Below, one piece after another: positions 40,739 to 45,292 of a stretch of DNA of 45,292 bases (positions within the stretch are counted from its first letter, which is position 1; each line of letters begins with the position of its first letter). The DNA is taken from contig NZ_BADK01000727.1 in assembly GCF_000333595.1 (NCBI RefSeq), positions 1 to 45,292 of the forward strand, given 5' to 3'. The position numbers and the translations under genes were made by a program. The DNA is from Azospirillum sp. B506. Its GTDB lineage: Bacteria > Pseudomonadota > Alphaproteobacteria > Azospirillales > Azospirillaceae. Under the pieces are notes generated by a model. That model ran no database searches. It saw only the letters and a list, made by a program, of their open reading frames with translations, and was not told the origin of the DNA.

Positions 40739-41650
40739 TTGCCGCTGCCGATGTTCCGCGGGCTGATCCCCGCCTTCCCCACCCCGCTGCACGCCGACGG
40801 ATCGCTCGACGAGAGCGGGCTCGAACGGATCGTCGTCTACCAGATCGAACGCGGCGCCTCCGGGCTGCTCCCGCTCGGCGGCACCGGCGAAGCGGCCTCC
40901 TTCGACCTCGCCACCGGCCGCCGCATCATGGAGGTCACCGTGTCCGCCGCGGCCGGACGGGTGCCGGTGATCGGCGGCGTGCTTGCTCCCGGTCTCGGCG
41001 GCGCGCTCGACATCGGGCGGATGTGCCGGCAGGCGGGCGCCGACGGCCTCATGGTCATCCCGCCCTATTATGCGCGCACCGACCAGGAGGGGATCCTGCG
41101 CTATTTCCGGGCGCTCGTCCCGGAGTTGGGCCTGCCGATCCTCTATTACGACAACCCCTTCCGCAGCCAGATCGTCACGGCACCGGAGACCATCGCCCGC
41201 ATGGCGGCGGAGCGGTTGATCGTCGGCATGAAGGCGTCGAACACCGATCTCTACCACTTGGACCGGCTGTCGAAGCTGGTTGCTGACGACTTCAGCCTGC
41301 TGAGCGGCCAGGACACCCTGTTCGTCCAGCAGGTGATCCTCGGCGCCAAGGGCGGCATCCTGACATCGGCTGCCCTGCTACCCGGCTATTGGGCGAAGAT
41401 CCAGGCGCTCGCCGAGAGCGGCCGGGTCGCGGAAGCGCTGGCGGCCCAGGGCAGGCTGAATCCCCTGATGGATGCCCTGTTCGCCGAACAGTTTCCCGAG
41501 GCCGTCCGGCGGGCCTTCGCCCTGATCGGCTTGCCGATCGGCCGGTCGCTCCCACCGGTCGGACAGCTTTCCGAGGCCACGGAAGCGGCGCTCGCCGCCG
41601 CGGTCGAGGCGCTGGTGGCGGACGGCACATTGGCGCAGGGTGTCTCCTGA
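40739..41650 (+). CDS. DapA-family aldolase/deaminase, second copy (TTG start)
   Basis: A 303-residue enzyme. Schiff-base Lys165 (VGMKASNTD), tyrosines 136-137 (YYDNPF) and the substrate motif GGTGE (47-51) are all in canonical places, so it should form an imine with a keto acid. The TTG at 40739 lies nine bases after GAGGAG; the ATG at 40751 would be 21 bases away, so TTG is preferred. The two DapA-family proteins here are clearly different subfamilies. Co-occurrence with a DAO-type oxidase and an ALDH recalls hydroxyproline breakdown, where a DapA-family deaminase works between oxidase and dehydrogenase. That is an alternative to a putrescine-like pathway. Confidence 0.88.
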   Translation: MPLPMFRGLIPAFPTPLHADGSLDESGLERIVVYQIERGASGLLPLGGTGEAASFDLATGRRIMEVTVSAAAGRVPVIGGVLAPGLGGALDIGRMCRQAGADGLMVIPPYYARTDQEGILRYFRALVPELGLPILYYDNPFRSQIVTAPETIARMAAERLIVGMKASNTDLYHLDRLSKLVADDFSLLSGQDTLFVQQVILGAKGGILTSAALLPGYWAKIQALAESGRVAEALAAQGRLNPLMDALFAEQFPEAVRRAFALIGLPIGRSLPPVGQLSEATEAALAAAVEALVADGTLAQGVS

Positions 41651-41684
41651 CGAGCCCTGCCCCTCCCGATCATCGCGACATTCC

Positions 41685-41706
41685 AAAAAGGCCAATCGGC
41701 ATTTTT
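41685..41706. terminator. Weak bidirectional terminator
   Basis: AAAAA (41685-41689) and TTTTT (41702-41706) flank the foldback GCC-AATC-GGC (41691-41700), with one G/A mismatch at the junction. It lies between convergent DapA-family and MarR genes. A short stem but with proper T and A runs. Confidence 0.45.
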
Positions 41707-41761
41707 CCGGAAGGCCCGGGATGAGGTTCCGCGTCATCGCCGAAAGCCGGGCGGGAGCGGC

Positions 41762-42235
41762 TCAATCCTCCGCGAGATTATCGTACAGCTGCTGCAGGGT
41801 GGCGTTCAGCTTGGCGATCTGCGATTCCGACAGCCCCTCGAAGCTGCGGGCGAACAGCCGCCCCGTCGCATCCTGGATACGCTCCACCAGCGCGTGACCG
41901 GCCGGCGTCATCGTCACCACGGTGACACGGCCGTCCTCGGCGTTGGTGCCGGTGTCGACCAGCCCTTCCGCCTTCATGCGATAGACGATGCGGGTCATCG
42001 TCGACAGCTTGGCGATGGCGTGCGTCGAGATCTCCGAAATGCTCGATGTGCCGTGTGTCTTCAGAATGAACAGCACCCGCCAGGTCGGGATGTCGGTGCC
42101 GATCCGCTTCAGCGCCGTTTCCATCCTCTGGGTGTAGATGCCCTGGACGCGGGCAAGCCAGTAGAAGGGAAATTCCTCCACCTGGAACTCGGGGTCCGAC
42201 GGGATGTAGCGGCGCAGCTTCTTGGTGATGGCCAT
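41762..42235 (-). CDS. MarR-family transcriptional regulator
   Basis: A 157-residue regulator. The winged helix is recognisable from IPTWRVLFILKTHGTSSISE through KLSTMTRIVYRMKAEGLVDT and the wing NAEDGRVTVVTMTPAG. The aromatic-rich N terminus (EEFPFYWLARVQGIYTQRME) matches the dimer helix of MarR proteins that regulate aromatic or organic-acid catabolism. The ATG at 42235 is chosen; the frame is open to 42337. It is the last gene of a leftward series (LivG, LivF, reductase, aldolase, MarR) with a 106-bp gap containing dyads that could be its own operator. Confidence 0.9.
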   Translation of the reverse strand: MAITKKLRRYIPSDPEFQVEEFPFYWLARVQGIYTQRMETALKRIGTDIPTWRVLFILKTHGTSSISEISTHAIAKLSTMTRIVYRMKAEGLVDTGTNAEDGRVTVVTMTPAGHALVERIQDATGRLFARSFEGLSESQIAKLNATLQQLYDNLAED

Positions 42236-42254
42236 GGTGCCCAGTGTCTGTCCC

Positions 42255-42322
42255 GCGTTTGGCCGGCGTTTGGCGAGGCCGGGGACCTCTTGTACCAACC
42301 GCCGGTTCGGTTGCCAAACGCC
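42255..42322. promoter_or_regulatory. MarR-type dyads upstream of the MarR gene
   Basis: CAACCG (42296-42301) and CGGTTG (42308-42313) form an 18-bp perfect dyad of a size usual for MarR operators. GGCGTTTGGC (42265-42274) is inverted as GCCAAACGCC (42313-42322), and a further GCGTTTGGC lies at 42255-42263. Autoregulation is inferred. Confidence 0.45.
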
Positions 42323-42341
42323 TTGCGGTCGCGGCACGCGC

Positions 42342-43136
42342 TCACCAGCCCGGTCCGCGTTCCGCCCGCATCTTGCGCACCATGGCGTCGAAGAACTTGA
42401 CGGCGAAGCCGCTGTCGCGGATCAGCATGGCGGTCAGGTCGCTGCATTTCTGCCGGACCTCGACCGACAGTTCCACGTCCTCGCCGCGCATGCTGTCGGC
42501 CAGCGTCTGGATCTCCGCGGCGCGCTGCACCGTCCACAGCAGGAAGAAGGTCTTGGCGATGCTGGACTCGCCGACCGCGATGCCGTGGTTGCGCAGCACC
42601 AGGATATGCTTGTCGCCCAGGCTCTCCAGCATGCGCGGCTTCTCGTCGGCGAAGAGCGTGATGCCCTCGAAGGCATGGTAGCCGACGCGGCCATGGAGCT
42701 GGGCGCCGTAGAAGTCGTTGTGCGAGAAGGCCTGCTTCTTCTGCACGATGGCCGACACCTCGGTGGTGTGGGTGTGGATCACGCAGTGGATGTCGTCGCG
42801 CGCCTCGTGGATTGCGCTGTGCAGGGCGAAGCCGGCCGGGTTGGCGTCGTAGGGCGACGGCTCCAGCTTCTCGCCGTCCAGCCCGACCTTCAGCAGGTTG
42901 GCCGGCGTCACCTCGGTATAGTTCAACCCGAAGGGGTTCACCAGATAATGGTGCGCCGGCCCCGGCAGCCGGGCGGAGATGTGGTTGAAGATCGTCTCGG
43001 TCCAGCCCATGAAATCGACGAGGTGATAGCAGTCGGCCAGCTGGCAGCGCAGTGCCCACTCCTCCTCGCCGATGTGATCGGGCCTGACGACGCTGTTGTG
43101 GCCCATCTTTGCTGCGGTTGCGGCCATGGTCATCAT
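42342..43136 (-). CDS. Class II aldolase/adducin-family protein
   Basis: A 264-residue enzyme. The metal ligands are His121 and His123 (IHTHTTEV) and His184 (RNHG), the set that binds Zn in fuculose-phosphate aldolase relatives. The N-terminal FMGWTETIFNHISARLPG matches the usual anion-binding loop of the family. Reactions in this family are retro-aldol cleavage or decarboxylation of small hydroxy-keto acids or sugar phosphates. The start is the ATG at 43136 with GAGGA upstream. It is 26 bp from the ketopantoate-reductase-like gene; the two probably act in sequence on the compound imported by the Liv transporter. Confidence 0.9.
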   Translation of the reverse strand: MMTMAATAAKMGHNSVVRPDHIGEEEWALRCQLADCYHLVDFMGWTETIFNHISARLPGPAHHYLVNPFGLNYTEVTPANLLKVGLDGEKLEPSPYDANPAGFALHSAIHEARDDIHCVIHTHTTEVSAIVQKKQAFSHNDFYGAQLHGRVGYHAFEGITLFADEKPRMLESLGDKHILVLRNHGIAVGESSIAKTFFLLWTVQRAAEIQTLADSMRGEDVELSVEVRQKCSDLTAMLIRDSGFAVKFFDAMVRKMRAERGPGW

Positions 43137-43162
43137 GGTTTGCGGTCCTCTTCGGATGGAGG

Positions 43163-44203
43163 TTACAGGCCCGCGGCGGCGCGCAGCGCGCTGTCGCTCT
43201 TGAAGCGGGCGAGGATGGCGATGTTGCGGGTCAGCGGCATGGAAAGCCCCTGCAGCTCGGCCAGTTCGATGACGGCCTCGCAGATGGCGGACAGCTCCAG
43301 CGGCAATCCCTTCTCGAAATCCTGGAGCATGGAGGTCTTCACCGGCCCCATTCCGGCGCCCATCGCCAGCAGCGATGCCGGATCGAGCTCGATCCGCGCG
43401 CCATAGGCGGCGGCGGTCAGCAGCGCTTCCGACAGCATCTGGCGGGCGATCTGCGACAGCGACGGGTCTCCGTAGATGTCCTGCAGCGTCGCTCCCGAGA
43501 CCACCGACAGCGGGTTGGAGGAGAGGTTGGCGATCACCTTGGTCCACAGCGGGTCGCGCACCCGCCCGCTCGCCTGGGTGTGGATGCCGCAGGCGGTCAG
43601 CATGGCGGCGGTGCGGGCCAGCCGGTCGCTGGGGCGATGGTCGATCTCGCCCAGGATCAGCTTCAGCGGGTTGAAGCTGCGGGCGACGCCGGGGGCCATC
43701 CGCTCCGCGGTGATGTAGGCGATGGCGCCGATCAAGCGGTCGAGCGGCACCAGTTCCTTCAGCGCCCCGTCGGGGTCGACGGCGTGGACGGCGCGGCCCT
43801 GGTGGCGCCCGCCCTCCCCCTCGAAATACCACCAGGGAATGCCGTTCACCACCGGGACGACCAGCGTCTCCGGCCCGATCATCGGCCGGGCGGAGCGCAC
43901 CAGCGGCAGCAGGTCCTGCGCCTTGGCGCAAAGGAACAGCAGGTCCGGTCGCCCCAGTTCTCCCGCCGGCCCGGCCTCGACCCGCGCATGATGTTCGCCC
44001 TCGCGATCGGTCAGGTGCAGCCCGTCCTGCCGGATGACGTCCAGGGTCGCTCCGCGGGCCAGCACGCCGACCCGGTGACCGGCGCGGGCGATGCGCACCG
44101 CCAGCGTGGTGCCGATGGCCCCCGCCCCGGCGATCCCGACATGCCAGCGCCCGACATGCTGGCATCCGGCGTCGGGCTGCGTCCGCCAGTCCGGCTCCGT
44201 CAT
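43163..44203 (-). CDS. Ketopantoate reductase-family (PanE/ApbA-like) 2-keto acid reductase
   Basis: A 346-residue enzyme. The Rossmann motif GAGAIG is at 26-31. CAKAQDL carries the lysine of the usual VKAYQ motif, and LWTKVIANLSSNPLSVVSG carries the conserved Lys/Asn near the C-terminal domain. It is about 40 residues longer than PanE, and in an operon with an aldolase and Liv-type importer a catabolic 2-keto/2-hydroxy acid oxidoreductase is more likely than pantothenate synthesis (inference). Its ATG overlaps the LivF stop by 4 bp (ATGA, 44200-44203). Confidence 0.88.
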   Translation of the reverse strand: MTEPDWRTQPDAGCQHVGRWHVGIAGAGAIGTTLAVRIARAGHRVGVLARGATLDVIRQDGLHLTDREGEHHARVEAGPAGELGRPDLLFLCAKAQDLLPLVRSARPMIGPETLVVPVVNGIPWWYFEGEGGRHQGRAVHAVDPDGALKELVPLDRLIGAIAYITAERMAPGVARSFNPLKLILGEIDHRPSDRLARTAAMLTACGIHTQASGRVRDPLWTKVIANLSSNPLSVVSGATLQDIYGDPSLSQIARQMLSEALLTAAAYGARIELDPASLLAMGAGMGPVKTSMLQDFEKGLPLELSAICEAVIELAELQGLSMPLTRNIAILARFKSDSALRAAAGL

Positions 44204-44949
44204 GAGGCCAGCATCTCCTGATGCTTGCCGGCCATGCCGAGATAGGCCGCCACCACGCGCGGATCATGCGCCAGCTCCGACGCCGGCCCTTCCATGGCGA
44301 TGCGCCCCAGCTCCAGCACATAGGCATGGTCGGCGACGCGGAGCGCGGCACGGGCGTTCTGTTCGATCAGCAGGATCGACACCCCCTTGCGCCGCAGCTC
44401 CGCGATGATGCGGAACACCTCGCGCACGATCAGCGGCGCCAGCCCGAGCGACGGCTCGTCCAGCATCAGCAGCTTCGGTCCGCCCATCAGGGCGCGGGCC
44501 AGCGCCAGCATCTGCCGTTCGCCACCCGACAGCGTCGCCGCCATCTGGCCGCGCCGCTCCTTCAGCCGGGGGAACAGGGCATAGAGCTCCTCCATCGCCG
44601 CGTCCTGCTCCCGCCTGGAGCGGGAATGGAAGCGGAAGCCGCCGAGCCGCAGATTGTCCTCCACGCTCATGGTGGCGAACAGGGCGCGCTTTTCCGGCAC
44701 CAGACTCATGCCGCGGCCGACCATGTCCTGGATTGCCGGCGACTGCCCGTCATGGCCGTGGAAACGGATCCGGCCGCGCGACGGCAGCACACCCATGATG
44801 GCGGACAAGAGCGTCGTCTTGCCGGCACCGTTGGGGCCGATGACGGTGACGATCTGACCCTCGCCCACCCGCAGACTGGCGTTGCTCAGCGCCTCGATCT
44901 TGCCGTAGGAGACGCAGAGGTCGGAGACCTCCAGCAGCGGCGCGCTCAT
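44200..44949 (-). CDS. livF: Branched-chain amino acid-type ABC transporter ATP-binding protein LivF
   Basis: A 249-residue ATPase. Walker [10 protein letters not shown], signature [15 protein letters not shown], Walker [14 protein letters not shown] and the LivF-specific [20 protein letters not shown] are present. The ATG overlaps the LivG stop by 4 bp. In alphaproteobacteria Liv-type systems also import aromatic acids, amides and other carboxylates, so the adjacent catabolic genes argue against a plain amino acid role. Confidence 0.93.
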   Translation of the reverse strand: MSAPLLEVSDLCVSYGKIEALSNASLRVGEGQIVTVIGPNGAGKTTLLSAIMGVLPSRGRIRFHGHDGQSPAIQDMVGRGMSLVPEKRALFATMSVEDNLRLGGFRFHSRSRREQDAAMEELYALFPRLKERRGQMAATLSGGERQMLALARALMGGPKLLMLDEPSLGLAPLIVREVFRIIAELRRKGVSILLIEQNARAALRVADHAYVLELGRIAMEGPASELAHDPRVVAAYLGMAGKHQEMLAS

Positions 44950-45292
44950 TCGATCCCTCCCAGATAGGCTTCGAGAACGGCCGGGTTGGTCTGGATCGTC
45001 TCGGGCGGCCCCTCGGCGATGCGCTCGCCGAACTCCATGACATAGACGCGGTCGACCAGTCCCATCACGAAGTCCATGTCATGCTCGACCAGCAGGATCG
45101 CCATCCCCTCCGAGCGCAGCTTGCCCAGCAGTTCGGCCAGCGCCTGCTTCTCCAGGAAACGCAGACCGGCGGCCGGCTCGTCGAGCAGCAGCAGGCAGGG
45201 GTCGGCGCACAGCGCGCGGGCGATCTCCAGGATGCGCTGCTGGCCGAGCGCCAGGCTGCCCGCCTCGGGCTGCAGATGCTGGCCGAGACCGA
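44946..45292 (-). CDS. livG: LivG-type ABC transporter ATP-binding protein (N-terminal part outside window)
   Basis: The visible C-terminal 114 or so residues contain the signature [15 protein letters not shown], Walker [13 protein letters not shown] and the switch His in [18 protein letters not shown], then the usual tail ending EAYLGGIE. The GQQRxLEIARAL form of the signature is specific to LivG. The gene continues past the right edge of the window, where the permease genes livH and livM are expected. Confidence 0.92.
   Translation of the reverse strand, partial: GLGQHLQPEAGSLALGQQRILEIARALCADPCLLLLDEPAAGLRFLEKQALAELLGKLRSEGMAILLVEHDMDFVMGLVDRVYVMEFGERIAEGPPETIQTNPAVLEAYLGGIE

Noticed and set aside
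20152-41650. The two DapA-family genes considered as a duplication
   Set aside because: Their substrate motifs (GHAGEG versus GGTGE), lysine contexts and contexts in the genome differ; they are distant paralogues, not a recent copy.
43163-44203. Annotation as panE for pantothenate biosynthesis
   Set aside because: Family membership is clear, but the operon with a class II aldolase, MarR regulator and Liv importer points to catabolism, so no gene symbol was assigned.

Overview
The window is high-GC, densely packed bacterial DNA. Its gene content (FixJ-type two-component pair, many ABC importers, LacI/AraC/MarR regulators, long runs of ATGA/GTGA stop-start overlaps) fits an alphaproteobacterium of the Azospirillum/Rhodospirillales kind. 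That assignment is inference from style and content, because no rRNA, tRNA or other marker gene is present. I see no phage, transposase, CRISPR array or classical defence locus.

Layout. 1-1736: C-terminal part of a FixJ-like response regulator, tail-to-tail with a soluble PAS histidine kinase. 1935-4678: two-subunit molybdenum hydroxylase (2Fe-2S subunit plus Tat-exported Mo subunit, isoquinoline 1-oxidoreductase type). 4859-9493: MFS exporter, SDR oxidoreductase, GlxA-type AraC regulator, AhpD-like protein and a second AraC regulator. 9693-14219: a 929-residue winged-helix/NTPase/helical-repeat regulator, a shortened Old Yellow Enzyme relative with altered active-site motifs, and an unknown protein. 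14463-18810: SsuACB/TauACB-type ABC importer, an isochorismatase-fold cysteine hydrolase and a DUF302 protein. 18928-22655: LacI repressor divergent from a DapA-family aldolase/dehydratase and an MFS permease, with a palindromic operator on a recognisable promoter. 22795-29875: dipeptide-type ABC importer (fused double ATPase, binding protein, two permeases) translationally coupled to an M14-like zinc hydrolase. 30142-30774: DUF983 zinc-ribbon membrane protein plus a 46-residue membrane protein. 31430-41650: Pot-type ABC importer, D-2-hydroxyacid dehydrogenase and DAO-type oxidase transcribed leftward; next to them an HTH-cupin regulator, and diverging rightward an aldehyde dehydrogenase and a second DapA-family enzyme. 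41762-45292: MarR regulator, class II aldolase, ketopantoate-reductase-like enzyme, LivF and a partial LivG.

How it works together. The window is a chain of uptake-plus-catabolism modules, each with its own regulator. The richest is 31430-41650, where two divergent transcription units carry similar CTGAAA/TTTCAG boxes next to the HTH-cupin gene, suggesting one regulon for import and oxidation of an amine or amino-acid-like compound. Its precise substrate cannot be read from sequence. A second cross-gene signal is a 16-bp element (TAATACCTAGAKATGG and a relative) upstream of the Mo hydroxylase, the SDR gene and the second AraC gene, pointing to a shared regulator for three separate units.
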